In this document: piece after piece, positions 34,997 through 46,586 of the stretch
How positions within the stretch are numbered: the first letter of the stretch is position 1
Layout of the letters: each line of letters opens with the position of its first letter
Origin: Symbiodinium natans
Lineage: Eukaryota > Sar > Dinophyceae > Suessiales > Symbiodiniaceae
Reading direction: 5' to 3'
Assembly (NCBI GenBank): GCA_905221605.1
Contig: CAJNDS010000857.1
Coordinates: forward strand, 649,817-713,816
Length of the DNA: 64,000 bases
Notes under the pieces: generated by a model
What the model saw: the letters and a program-made list of their open reading frames with translations, nothing else
Told to the model about the DNA's origin: nothing
Database searches by the model: none
Made by a program: the position numbers and the translations under genes

Positions 34997-37906
34997 CCAG
35001 GATTTGACTTAATTACAGTGAGATCTACAAGCATGCTGCAGAACACTACTCATGTCATGAAGATGCGATTGCGCCTGCTGCATCACGGGAGAGCCTGCTG
35101 TTCGGAACGGCAAAGGCGAATCCCACAACAATGGGAGAGGCAAACCCACCGCCCCCCGCTGTCAGCCGCTGTACTCCGCAGTAAGCCCAATTTCTGTAGC
35201 CTTGAGTCAATCGGAAGAAGGGTTTGAGGAGCAGCCGTCGGCAGGCGCACCTACAGGAACGTGCGAAACTAGATGCGGCCATGTGCAGCCGGCATGGAGC
35301 CTGTGGGTTGGGATGCCCTTGTGGAAGAGGCTGCCGGTATTCCGGATAACGCAGGGGTGCACCTGGCAAGAGTTTGCAGCTTAATTGACTCCTTAGCTGC
35401 TTATGACTCGTAGACGCCTCTCTTGCTTTTGTAGGAAAAGTTCCGGTGGCACAAAACAAGCCCAAACCCGAGACAACACTGACCAGCGCGCGTGTGAAGA
35501 GCATTTAAAGAGTCACCAGCTTAAGCTCGCAGCATGTTGCGCGATCCGTGCAACAGTCTGTGTCTTGAACATGTCGCAAGCTGCGCCGTTTGATTGCCTA
35601 TGACTGCCTGCTTGTGTTTCACAGAGTCCAAAGTCTTACAGGGCTACAGGGCTGCTTGCACGGGCAGAACACAAAAGCCAGCACTGCCTGCACCAACTGG
35701 AATTACTGGAGCCACAGGCATCACTGGAGCAGTCACACGACCACGTCCTGTCGAGCTTCAAAAACTCCAAAACTCTGGGAGGCTTCTCAGAGGCACCGCC
35801 GGAAGCACACTGCCGGAAGCACACCGCCGGAAGCACACTGCTGGAAGCACTCGGCCTGCACCAACAGGAATTACCGGGGCCACCGGCAGAGCCGCAGGCA
35901 TAGCCGCAGGCAGAGCCACGGGCGCATGGCCAAGTCCTGCCAAGTCTTCCTACGAGTAGCGTCACTAGCGCCTCTCAAAGCTGCAAAGTGAAGCTTCCCT
36001 AATAGTAGACTTCTCGGATGGGCTTCCCTGACCTGGGCCTGGCTGCCTCCTTGGTGACCCCGAGTTGATGATCATGGCGTCAGGGCTCTCTATTGGTCTA
36101 TGTGACTACAACTACGCACGCGTATGTCACCAAGTTACCAAGGCAGCATATGGCAACAGGTATTTAACCAGCCATGAACATGCCACCAACGTGGAAAAAA
36201 CACCTTAGCTTAGGGCACCGCACTTGACAAAGGCATCTTGAGGTATCTCCAGGACCTCACCTGCCTCACCCTTCTTTCCTCATTTCTAATGTATTGTTTC
36301 TATGTCAGCAACGAAAGACTCATTCTCGAGAGACGGTATGGGATTTTAGGTCTCAGGTCGCTCAAAAAGCACGACAAAGCTCGGAAGAAATGCTAAGAGC
36401 CGGCTGTAGGCCACACAGCAGTGCCAGCGTAGAGGCGCGCGCAGCAGCCATGCTCTGCCATGCTCTGCCATGCTCTGCCATGCTCTGCCATGCTCTGCCA
36501 TGCTTTGCCAAGGCAGGGTGATGCTTCCCAAGCCAGCAGCGAGGCAGTCGCTGCCAAGACGAAGATGCAAACGAAAAGTGAGCAGTACGCGTCTGCCTCT
36601 GGTGGCTTTGAACAATAAAAAAATGATTACATTGATTAACGTGTGCCTTCCACTCGCACAAAGCTCAGCGCCAGACGGTCGATGCGTGAACGACTCCCAC
36701 CTGAACAGTCCGAGAAGAAAGAACGACACCGCCCCCCACAGCCTTGAGCCAAAGCCGTGCCAAAGCCGTGCTGTGCTCACTCTGGCCCGAGAGCCAACTT
36801 CCGCAGGGCCTCGGCCAGGATCCCGGCCAAGAGCACCGCCAGGCCACGCACCTGAAGCTCCCAAGTTGGGCGGTGAGAGGACAGAGAACAGAGACAAAAT
36901 CAGCCCAAAGAAGCCCTGAAGGAGAATGAAGGAGAGAAAGGAGCACGGGAAGAACTCTGTGGCACCACGTCGGCGCCGAGGTGGGCGAGGGCTCCGAAGA
37001 GGTTCAGGTTCGAGGCCTGGAGTTGAACACTGAAAGAAACAAAAGTCACTGAGGCAGAGGAGTGACTGCACACGTGTTTTGTTGTGGAGGCTGGAGGCAA
37101 GATTGCAGCAAGAGTGCAGAACTGGAAAGAACAAGAAGCAGGTACAGGATGTGGAACAAAACACGTTGTCACAAGTGTTCGTGACAATTTCCAGTGGATT
37201 GGCTTCTTTGCACAACATACGGCACAAGGATGCTTTGACGTTTCTGGAACAAGACATCCTGTCACAAGCGTTCATGCCCTTAAATTCGTGAACATGGCAC
37301 CAAGAAGGCTCGACTCCTGTCGCGCGTGCAAGAACTTTCGATATCTTTCTCGAGATCGTATTCCCACCATAGGGCTTCGCAGCCCTTCTGACACGTGTAA
37401 CATGGCAAGCTGCGCACCCGCAGCCTCTTCGTTTGACGGGGAGGCTGCTGTGCTTGTTGTCTCTTATTCGGATTTCTGTCCTCCGTGTGCGCGCCTCTCC
37501 GTCCTCCAGGAGCTGGGAGGCTCCACAGCTCCAGGTGAGGAGCACCTCTCTCAACAATCAAGGAGCAAGAAGCGCGCCGAACTCCGCGCAGTACATCCAC
37601 ATTCCAAAGGGGAGCACGACCGCAACATCGGCTGCAAGGTTCACGCTGGTAAACCCAACCATGATGTCGCTGTTGACCTGAAGCTTCTCCCACAATCTCA
37701 CCATATCCGCTCACGCACCGACACTAACTCCAACACTTACCATCTTACCGCCACTTCCAACACATGCCCCGATATCGGCTCTGGCCTCGATGTCGTGCAG
37801 CTGAGATCCCATGCCGCTGACCTATTGCCGGGCTTTCTCAATGCTTTCACAAGTTCATGAGTTCATGAGTTCATGCATCCGTGCATCCGAATTTAGGACT
37901 CCACTT
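34997..37906. other. No gene firmly recognised
   Basis: Long overlapping frames occur here, including a minus-strand one at 37557-36346 and a plus-strand one at 37860-37084. Neither has motifs, and the first consists of fragments typical of intron read-through. Segments on the minus strand at about 37600-37690 (NSDIMVGFTSVNLAADVAVV) and 37735-37825 (GMGSQLHDIEARADIGACVG) look protein-like and may be exons of an unidentified gene downstream of the VTA1-like gene. A 10-bp repeat CATGCTCTGC (six copies) lies at about 36448-36507. Confidence 0.4.
36743..36756 (-). promoter_or_regulatory. Second spliced-leader-like relict (candidate)
   Basis: The minus strand reads GGCTTTGGCTCAAG, matching the last 11 bases of the dinoflagellate spliced leader (TTTGGCTCAAG). 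It faces the PKG-like gene but lies several kilobases upstream. It may be a relict or chance. Confidence 0.3.
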
Positions 37907-38197
37907 TCATGCGGGCCGAATCTCGGAATATGACCGCCCGTTCTTGGCCTGAATGGCCGATTCGCGCTGCTCGCCGGTCAGCCGCTCGATGACGTCGAAA
38001 AGTACCCATGTCCTGAGGCTCCACACAAGGCTCACACGGCCTCACGCAACTTAAAAGCACCATGCACTGCTCAAGCGCGGCCCCGTGCAGCTCAGCCACG
38101 TTGTGGCCGCTAACATGGCCGCGCTGAAGAAGGCGGCTGCTCGGTCCAGGCGCTTCGCGTCCTGAAATGCATGGGACGAACTGCGCATGCACGCACG

Positions 38198-38242
<45 letters not shown>

Positions 38243-38345
38243 AGACAGAGACACACCGGGGCACTGATTTTGGAAGTTTTTTTGGGGATGTCCTGTGCCG
38301 ATGCCTTCTTCTTCTCGGCATATAAGCTCACAGCATAGGACACCT
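37907..38345 (-). CDS. VTA1/LIP5-like protein, C-terminal exons of the N-terminal MIT-type domain
   Basis: VTA1/LIP5 activates the Vps4 ATPase of the ESCRT-III membrane-scission machinery. Three minus-strand exons join in frame. Exon 38293-38345 (EVSYAVSLYAEKKKASAQ) is followed by a GA donor. Exon about 38109-38161 (DAKRLDRAAAFFSAAMLA) follows a CAG acceptor. Exon 37907-38012 (WVLFDVIERLTGEQRESAIQ...) ends in a TGA at 37907-37909. The joined stretch follows the pattern of LIP5: YA..LYA, then FF.AAML, then FDVI..LT.EQ, then a Lys/Arg-rich helix. The C-terminal Vps4-binding domain found in yeast and animal VTA1 is absent because the frame stops. Exons before 38345 were not found. The assignment rests on a short alignment from memory. 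Confidence 0.5.
38190..38245. repeat. CA microsatellite
   Basis: GCACGCACGCACACAC... with about 20 CA units lies inside the intron between the first two VTA1-like exons. Confidence 0.95.
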
Positions 38346-39955
38346 CTTGCGGAAACATGCAAAATCCCGAGCAAAAGCATGCAGAAGCTGGGTGTCCCTG
38401 CACCGTCCATTGCCATCAGCGCAGCATCCCCCAGCAGAGACAAGGAGTTTCTGAAGCCAAGCAAGGGACGGTCAAACTAAGCAAATTTCAGCGAAGGCAG
38501 GAAAGTAAAAGGATGAGAACAAACAAAGCTGAGCCACAAACGCAAGCACGCCACAAAAGAGCTGACTTCCTGCTCAATTTTTTCGTAGCTTGCCCTTGCC
38601 GCAATCAAATGCTCAGTGCAAGCGCCTGTGAGAAGGCTGTTGACACCGAACATGAGCCAAAGCGCCCTTTCCTTGCCCAGATTGACGCTCACGAGGATAT
38701 ATGAGGATACAGTTGCATGAAATGTAGTCCCATGTTCTGCCGAGCCGGTCGCGGTGTCGTTGCCACCGTTGCCTGCAAGAGAGTGGCTGAAGCGAGGCCC
38801 CACTCCACTGATGCACATCCCACCTCTGCAGCCGCGACCTGTAAGCACTTTAAGCCAAAGCTCGGTCAACCCTCCCGACGACATGGCTGGAGCTGCAAAG
38901 CCAAGCGGCCACATTGAGCGCTTGGTGCAGAAGATGCCTTTTAGCACACGAGGATACAAGGGAACCAGAGCAAAGCACGGACCTGCACTGGGCTCCTGGC
39001 ACAGTCATCCGCTTCGTCAAGCCCTGCCATATGGGCGTTTTCTTGAGCTATGTGCGCCCACGGTTTTACAACAAAAATTGTTGCACTTGGGCTACATTCT
39101 CACACGCACAGTGACAGTTCCAACCTAGAATTTCAATTCTACGTCCATTCGGCATGAAGACCCTGCTAGTGGCCGATTAGAGGCCAGACAGAACAAGGGA
39201 ACAAAATAACAGAACAAGCACATGCCTTACCTAGTTACGACCCCTTCGTGCCGTCTATAGAACAGGCGAGGCTGCTTGGGCCTTTGCACTCGCCAAGAGG
39301 CGGGTTGTGACTCGTGCAGTTCATCACGGTTGGGAGTATTCTTGAAAGCATCAGGGCACGATGTATAGCAGCCAAGAGCAAGACGAGGAAGCAGCGGCAG
39401 ACGATTGGTTAGGGCGACAAGCGGAATCAGAACGGCTCGAATCGCGTCCTGGGATGGTTGGTTGAAGCCCCCCTTCGGCCTTGCCCGAAAAGCCCCTTGA
39501 CGCACCTCACCAAGGCCCCGCCTAAGGCCCCGCAACCCCCCTTTACTAACATGTTCAAGTATCAAAACAATGGCAATGGGGCACGAAGAGGGCGCAGGAG
39601 GCAAGTATCAAGAACAGCATAGAACAACCTCAGCATCCTTCATAAACAGCAGTGCCTTCCTCAAGGGCCATATGGCTGGCCCATGCCGCATCGGTTTCCG
39701 AACGCGGCACCGAGCCGATGGCTTAGTCTTTTGTAAGCTGTGCCTTGTTGTTGCTCTGCGGTTTCCGGTACCATGAGTCTTTGCGGCTTAGTGTGCCTGG
39801 CCATGCATTATTACCATGCAATGCCATGCATTGGCATGCATTACTCCATGTCCTTCACAAAAACGGCGGTGGGATGAGGCAGGGACACTGGGGTGCCAAG
39901 CCGGCACCAGGAACGAAGCAAGCATATGCACGCATGTCAATTGGAACCTTTTTGC
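38346..39955. other. Between the VTA1-like and helicase genes; no exon assigned
   Basis: The 5' exons of the VTA1-like gene should lie in the lower part. A minus-strand ATG at about 38883 (MSSGGLTELWLK) could be its start, but I cannot join it to the later exons. The upper part (39000-39955) shows nothing convincing. Confidence 0.3.
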
Positions 39956-42900
39956 TCATCCCTTCAGGACTTTAGCAAAATTTGCAGGTAGCTCCTTGTC
40001 AGGAATCGCACGCGGATTCTGTCTAAAGCAACTCGTCATCAGCAGGTCCTGGATATCGATTGAATAAAGCTTCTCTAGGTCCCTGATCAGCCCCTGGTCT
40101 TCGGTCCTCCAGCGCTCACACAGAAAAAACCCTAAAACACATATGCCAACCAGTCCAACAGTGAACCACTTGTCAAGAACCCGACCTGACGAGATTTACG
40201 GCGACGCCCCGGCGTCCAAACCGGCCAGAGCGGCCAATGCGATGGAGATAGAACCTGACAGAAGATGACACCGGCAACCACCTCTGAGTGTCGGTTCTGA
40301 AGCATGCAACTTCATGCAACGTTGCGTGACGTTTGCTTCTTGTCGCAAGCCGTAACCAAGAGGCTCTCGACTTACTGGAACATCGTAGTTGATGACCAGC
40401 GTCACCTCCAGGTTGCTCTCAAACCTAACTTCATTCTCAAATCCTCAGAGCACCACGCTCCACTCTTAAGAACACTCTTTGCCTGCTGCACATCCAATCC
40501 GCGTCCCAACAAATCAGTTGCGATTAGCTGCCTCGAGCACTCAGAACATCTGAAGGAGCTGATGACATCACACCCACGAGCCCCTTCTCTCCGGGACTCT
40601 CCGTCATAGAGCAGCTTTCAGAGCAGCTCTCTTTACTCTACGCACCTCGTCCGGCCATCTCGGAAAGCCTCCATCACTGCGTCGCGCTCCTCTTCCCCCA
40701 GCTCAGTGCAGCTTCGCGCGGTTACACGGAGGGCCATCTTGGGCCTCTCCCTCTCCTTTTCCCTCTCAGCTTTCTTATGCGCTCCTGAGTTCAGAGCAAG
40801 TCTCTCTTCTATCTCTTTACATCGGGGGGGTCCTTTTGAGGCATGTCCCCGTGGATCGAGGCAATGGGAAAGTTCGCCTCGCGCATCTTCTGCGCCAGCC
40901 AATCGACCTTCTTCCGGTTGTTGCCTGAATGACGAAAAAACAGAGAATGAGCATCAGAGAAATAGAGAGAGAGAGAGAGAGAGCGTTCCATGGCGCTCCA
41001 AAGCGCCCCTCAAGTTCCCCTTTGCTTCGGTAAGTCCTCACATGTTGTGCTTAAGAAGCAAAGCTGCAGAAGATGACGGCTTGGGTGATTGCCACGGAAT
41101 CAAAGATATCGCACAGAGTGTCGAACTTCCACTCTTCCTGGACAGCATACTGAACAACAGCTTGCATTTTCGGGCTTCGAGCGGCTAACAAACAGGTGTT
41201 TTTGCTTGCGGACGCGGTCCTTCTCCACAGACACATAGTACTGTCGAATGCCCTGCAATGAGAGGTCCTCTCGCTTCACCAGCAACCGGAACGGCTGCTT
41301 CATGAAGTCCTTCGCCATCTCCAGCACCTGTCTGCGCAGAGTGGAATGGATGCGCCATGCCAAGCACATAAAAGCCGCTTTTCTTGAACTCTACTGTCTA
41401 CATCATCTGTCTACATCTGTCTACATCTGTCTACATCTGTCTACATCTGTCTACATCTGTCTACAGTCTTTCTGCCTCCTCAGGCAGCGTGGCCGATACG
41501 AGCACAATCTGAAGCCGATCGGGCAAGCTCCGCCTAATGCCATAGACCTCGGTGCGAAGGCCAAAAAAAAGTCGAAAGAAGGAAGAGACAAGAAAGTCCA
41601 AGCTTCCTTGCACAATACCAGGGCACTAGGGCACTCACTTGCTCTTTGAATCCTTTGCTAAGCATCTCGTCAGCTTCATCCAGGACCAGCATCTTCACCT
41701 TTTTTACCTGTCTAGAATCTTCCAAGCAAACAGTCAAAACATGAAACATGTCGAAACAAACCACGTGAAAACATCACAAAACTCAAAACTTACTTAACAA
41801 TTCAACAGTACACCGCTTGATCTGAGCGACTTCCAGGTGCCGTTGCTTGATCATGCTCAACACCTTAGCACTGTGACCCTCTGCAACAGGTCACGTAGTG
41901 AAACTAAGGACCACGAGTACGAGGAAAGCGGCAGAAAAAAAAGAAAAAACAGCGACAAAGGCTACAAGATGTTGCCGAGATGCACGTCCAGGAGTTCCAG
42001 AGATCACGTGGACCCCTCGGAGAGTCGGAGAGTTGCAGACGCAAACTGAGCTGTGCAAATGGACCCTCTCTCGACTTCCCCGACTTCTCGCATATCTCCA
42101 CGCACATGGACATTGGCGACCCGACACCCATCTCCCGATTTCAGACGTGTCTCATATGGTGTGTTTTCTTAGTAGTAAATGTATGTGCAAGTTTGTGGGA
42201 AAGGCAAGGAACGATTCATGGCGCCATCTCTCTGATTTCCAGCAAAGTGCCAGATTTCAGAGCTTTGATGCTGTCCTTCATGCTCTTGCCACCCATGCAT
42301 CGGTGGATCTTTACACCCAAGTAGTCGCCCAGCGCCAAGCACACCTGCCGAGCATTTGGATATCACTTTTGCGAATCTCCCCTTGATACAATTTGAAAAA
42401 TAGTCTGATATATGATTTGATATTCCTTGTTGCTGTCACCTTGGCACTCTGCTCGGCAAGTTCACGTGTGGGTGACAGGAGCGCGGCCTCAAGGCAGAGG
42501 TGCCAAAGAGCAACATTGCATCCTCGTGTACTCATTGCTTTCCCTTCAAAATGACACACAGTTCTCCCTGAAGGCATACGCACCTGCGGCTCCGCGCTTG
42601 AGATGTCCAGGGCTTGCAGGGCACCGAGGCAAAACACAGAAGTCTTCCCTGCCGCAACACAGCCAAACCAAAAAGGGAAAGAGTTCTCAGAAAGCATTCA
42701 GAAAGCATTCACCATCGCATTCACTGCATTCACCATCTGGCCTGTGCCGCTTTGGGATTGGACAATCACATCACGGCCTCGAATTCTCAAAAACCACCCA
42801 GATTGCGGGAGCAAAGCCAAAAGTGAAGCCAAACGAACAACACGAAGATTATGCAAAGCGATGCCGCAAGGGTTGAAAAGAGCAAAAAAGTGAAACAGCT

Positions 42901-43235
42901 AGTGATGAGGGCTGTTGAGGATTTTCTTTCTTGGGCCCCAGCCTTGTAGGACTGGGCGGATCGCTCGCTGCTGCACCGGCGACGGCCTTAATTACGGAGG
43001 AGCACACGGACGTTGTTCCTTTCAAAAGGGCATGGCTACCGCTAGTCAATGTCAAAACAAGTCAAAACACATTGCCTTTCAAAGCCGTACGCGTACACGC
43101 CTCGGAGCACGTCATCCTGCCAACAATGGGCCGGCTCCACACAGCCTGCCCCCCCCCCGCCTTCTGGGAAGACAACCCAGAAAATCCTTGAGGCCCATTT
43201 TGGTGAAGGAGGATATCACATCCATGTCCTGGCAC
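39956..43235 (-). CDS. eIF4A-like DEAD-box RNA helicase, about 20 exons
   Basis: eIF4A-type helicases unwind mRNA 5' leaders for ribosome loading or clamp exon junctions. Exons (minus strand): 43235-43187 ([11 protein letters not shown]), 43100-43076 (VYAYGF), 42986-42943 ([15 protein letters not shown] motif), 42785-42742 and 42648-42584 (QSQSGTG + KTSVFC, motif I), 42487-42440 (PTRELAEQ, Ia), 42344-42236, 42017-41980 (SGTPGR, Ib), 41863-41800, 41707-41639 ([12 protein letters not shown]), 41547-41476 (VSATLP, III), 41327-41220, 41137-41068, 40924-40833 (IV), 40701-40646, 40527-40483 ([12 protein letters not shown]), 40405-40378, 40254-40186 ([13 protein letters not shown]), 40106-40049, 39994-39956 (stop TGA 39956). 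Donors: GT, GC and GA. All catalytic motifs are intact. The exact first exon is unsure; eIF4A versus eIF4A-III is not decided. Confidence 0.9.
41396..41465. repeat. Tandem repeat, 10-bp unit CTACATCTGT
   Basis: Seven almost perfect copies lie in the intron between the motif III exon and the next exon of the helicase gene. Confidence 0.95.
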
Positions 43236-44578
43236 GAACACTGTTCCACCACTCGTACATCGTACATGTCGGTATGCGCAGCCTCACATGTGGTTTCGGT
43301 TCGATTTTGAAAGGCAATCTGAAAGCTACCGCACATGGACAGGCTGACAAGCACGTCCAAGCCGAAAGTCGGGGGCAAAACTTTCGGTTTTGAAGCTGTG
43401 ACAACTTGTGACACATTGTGCAAATGGCACACACACGAAAACTCGCCGTGCCGTGCCAAAATGTGCGGTCGCTCTGCACGTGCACTCGCATCCTGTATAG
43501 GAGGTTTGGGACGTCGGTCGAAGCGTCATGAGGGTGACCTGCGATCAACATGCAACATGACGACGGTCGAAGGGTCATGAGGGTGACCTGCGATCAACAT
43601 GCAACTTGTCGCTAACACAGCATGTGCATGTGCAGTTTTTCTCCTTGGAACCCGTTGGCCTCAGGGAATTTCGACGCTGACCAGCTTTCGAGACAAGATC
43701 GGCAAGATATTTTCTAGCTTGGAGAACAGAGGCGAGATGGAGAAGAGCAGGGCATGCGCCAGATTTAACACCACAAAATCGTGCACAAACGATTCTTGGT
43801 GAGTCTTTTCATGACTGGATGGTGCCTTCTGACGCAAAATCGCTGCTGCACAAAGGGAGTGAAGACAACCGTCACGTGCTCAAAAGGAATGTTGCTCTCT
43901 GTGCCAGCAACCGAAGGCGCCTCCGACGCTTCAAAATGCAACTCTGCATCCTGAACCGTCATGGCAATGAATTGGGCGCTACATTGTGAATCCGGAGAAC
44001 AGAAACGATCCTGCCATTTGCCGCATGCCTATGCACGAAATACACTCAAGTGCTTCATGAATTGAAACGTCATGATATGTTTCGGCGAAGCACCCCTTTC
44101 CAGCACCCTGAGCCAAAAAAAACCAGCCACGCACATGGTGTCTCAACCTCCAGGGGCACATCATTTCGTAGCCGAATGCAAACCCCAATGCAACAGATAC
44201 CTACAAATGCAATCTCCATCATACATGCTCATGTTGCGAGTACTGCTAAAGCACTTCTGTGTTTAGCCAACCCTTACGGCCGGGGACGATGTCATTTGTG
44301 AACACACCCGAACAAGCCATGGCATGGCTAAACCACCGTTTCCTGCCCGATGGTTGTGAGAGCTCTATGTTGGTAGGCGGTTGGCGGGTCTTGAAACTAA
44401 AGTGCGAGTGCAACAACGCAGCGATCAATATGGGGCACAGCAGCCATCCAAGTGCAAGTTCGGGCTTAGATAGGAGGGCATATCGCAACTTGTACAGGTT
44501 ATCTACCTGACAGGTTGAGAGTGACCGCAAAAACAGCATCACCTTGACTTCCAGGCGCTACTTGCACAGCAACCCAAA
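43236..44578. other. Spacer between the helicase and hydrolase genes
   Basis: This spacer probably contains the helicase 5' leader and promoter. A 62-base stretch with AGGGTGACCTGCGATCAACA occurs twice in tandem at about 43531-43602. No exon is recognised. Confidence 0.5.
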
Positions 44579-45646
44579 TCAGAAAAGCACCCATACTTTC
44601 AGTTTAAAGACTCTCTTGCATATACGGAAGCCGCAAAACTTAAACAGAAACCCGCAGAACCATTCTCGGAGCATTGCAAGGATTGGAATTTTGCACACCG
44701 CAGTCTTCCGGACTCGGTGCTTGGACTTCATCTGCTTCTGCATCTGACGCGCCTTTGTCTCCGCCTTACGGAGCTGGCTGAAACGGCCTCCGTAGACCCG
44801 GTTCCCGTTCTTGTTAGCTTTGTCCCAAAGCTGCACGCCAAAGCTCCCGCCCCCAGCATTGTCCGGATAGAAGTGCACGCCAGTGACTTTGCGATCCGTC
44901 CCCTTGCAGCAGTTCTGAAGCATCCAGCAATAAAGATCATCATTGTAGACGCGTTTCTCGATGGGACTGTGGGCGGCATCATCAAACTTCGTGAGCCTCG
45001 TCGCAGCCTCACGGTCTTTGTCAGCTTTGAAGGATCTGACCGTGAGAATCGAGCCGCTGGAGGGCATGACTTTGTCCTTCTTGCTGTGAAAGAGCCACAC
45101 GGGCAAATGCTTCAACTTCTTGATGTGCTCTTGTGTGGGGGCTTCCTTGGCCAGCTTCTGAAGGGTTGCAACCGAAGCTTCGTCCGCCAACTCCGGGCTG
45201 AAGCCTCCGCAGAGGCCGACGAGGGACGCGAAGAGGCTCGGGGCTTCGAGCGCCGCGGCGAAGCAGCCGAAGGCTCCCATGGACAGCCCCGTGATGTGAA
45301 TTCTTTTGGCATCCACGGGAAAAATCTCAGCGATCGACTTGGTGAAGAGGACGACTTGCTGCGCCAACGTGGGCCAGACCCGGCCGCGAGGACATTGCGG
45401 CGCAACCACTAGGAACGCATCTGCGTTCCAGGGGCCGTGCCTTTTCAGAAGATCAAGGTCGCCCTCCTTGTTCGAAGACCGCTCCCCCGCTCCGTGAAGA
45501 AAAACCAGCAGAGGCCACGGGGCGCTTGGTGCTGATGTGGCTGATGTGGCTGATGTGGCTGATGTTGCTGATGTTGCTGGTGCTGGTAGCTGAGCCAAAT
45601 ACGGCAGCCCAGCGACGCGGCCGGACTGCAGCCGGCGGTTTACCAT
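44579..45646 (-). CDS. Alpha/beta hydrolase (esterase / depolymerase-like), intronless
   Basis: This single-exon gene of 355 codons starts at the ATG at 45646. The fold is seen from PLLVFLHGAGERSS (oxyanion-hole HG motif) near residue 48-60, the nucleophile elbow GLSMGAFG near 120 (Ser), LFHSKKDKVMP near 188 (acidic residue) and AAHSP near 222 (His). The arrangement resembles the phospholipase/carboxylesterase and PHB-depolymerase-like families; the substrate is unknown. Residues 25-40 (ATSATSATSATS) come from a 9-bp DNA repeat at about 45534-45578. The C-terminal 100 residues are basic and then hydrophobic, and the last part (REWFCGFLFKFCGF) might be a membrane anchor. Lack of introns in a region of heavily split genes suggests retroposition or late acquisition. 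Confidence 0.8.
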   Translation of the reverse strand: MVNRRLQSGRVAGLPYLAQLPAPATSATSATSATSATSAPSAPWPLLVFLHGAGERSSNKEGDLDLLKRHGPWNADAFLVVAPQCPRGRVWPTLAQQVVLFTKSIAEIFPVDAKRIHITGLSMGAFGCFAAALEAPSLFASLVGLCGGFSPELADEASVATLQKLAKEAPTQEHIKKLKHLPVWLFHSKKDKVMPSSGSILTVRSFKADKDREAATRLTKFDDAAHSPIEKRVYNDDLYCWMLQNCCKGTDRKVTGVHFYPDNAGGGSFGVQLWDKANKNGNRVYGGRFSQLRKAETKARQMQKQMKSKHRVRKTAVCKIPILAMLREWFCGFLFKFCGFRICKRVFKLKVWVLF

Positions 45647-46382
45647 CTTGTGCCTACAGAAACTTCAAAGCGTGCAACCGGGCGAAGCTACCTTTAAAGC
45701 TGAAGCTAAGCTAAAGGCAAATGCCACATGCATTATTCAATCAAGTGTGTACAAGACTCAACAAGGTGTAGGTGCGAAAAGATTTCTGCCACTCACCCGA
45801 GCACGGGGAAACGGCTGCAACCGGAACAGATATTCAGCCAACCACTCAAGCAAATTCACACGCGCAGATCTGGAGGAAATTTGCAAGCTTATCCATCATG
45901 CACACACAAACCGCATATCTGCGTTTTATCCTCGCATCGAGGGGATTGCCCTGCTGATAGAGTTTTCGGGAGAGCACGCCAGTATCCCGTAGACCTACAC
46001 AGAATGAGACAACTACAAGTTTTTGTTGTCTGCAGGGATGTCATGCTGGTTCGCGCAAAATCACCTACATTGTCTGAGGGAAACACGTAAGAATACGGCT
46101 GGTGAGCCGGCGATCGCCGAGCGGTAGACCTGGCACACTTTAAAGCAGCATGTATATACGCCACATGGCTGTGTCCTGCATGGAAATCTCATTCTTCGTG
46201 AGTTTGTTTTTGTTTTGTGAGTTTGCAATTGCGAAAGAATACCATGTATGGACAACAGCACATTTCCCCGCCCCGGAATGAAATTTGAATTCTTGACAGC
46301 CTTGAACTCCGAGGGTGGAGCCTTGGAGCCTTGGACTGATGGGACGAAACGCAACATGGACCAACGGTGGGAGCAAAAGGGA
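45647..46382. other. Spacer between the hydrolase gene and element 2
   Basis: No exon or repeat of note was found. The sequence up to 46382 is the original flank of the copia insertion. Confidence 0.5.
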
Positions 46383-46387
46383 GCAAA
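46383..46387. repeat. Target-site duplication GCAAA, left
   Basis: GCAAA abuts the left LTR and is identical to 54079-54083. Confidence 0.9.
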
Positions 46388-46523
46388 TGCGAAACGAGCG
46401 GAAACCTATTTTCTCCCACTCTTGCTTGTGCCTATAAAGGGCTTCGGTAAAGACACCTCTATACAACTGTACAAGGTACATGCTTTACCTAGAAAGTGGC
46501 GTGGGGTCAGCAACTTTCGCACA
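46388..46523 (-). repeat. 3' LTR of element 2
   Basis: 136 bp, identical to 53943-54078 except for T versus G in CCTATAAAGG/CCTAGAAAGG. The ends are TG...CA. Confidence 0.95.
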
Positions 46524-46535
46524 CCCTCCTTAAAG
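46524..46535 (-). other. Polypurine tract of element 2
   Basis: The minus strand reads TTTAAGGAGGG directly before the TG of the 3' LTR. This is the expected primer site for second-strand synthesis. Confidence 0.75.
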
Positions 46536-46586
46536 CATGTGCCTCTTGCTGCTCCCCCGTTGGTCGCGCATTGGGCTCAAGATGCG

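Noticed and set aside
36346-37557. Minus-strand ORF of 403 codons
   Set aside because: It mixes several intron-like stretches (TTCTTTTTCC, poly-pyrimidine) with no motif. Other frames in the same place look more protein-like.
37084-37860. Plus-strand ORF of 258 codons
   Set aside because: No motif, and it lies opposite to possible minus-strand exons; the codon pattern is not convincing.
46567-46580. Third spliced-leader-like match (CATTGGGCTCAAG) on the plus strand
   Set aside because: It has an internal mismatch and lies antisense inside the 3' ORF of element 2; probably chance.
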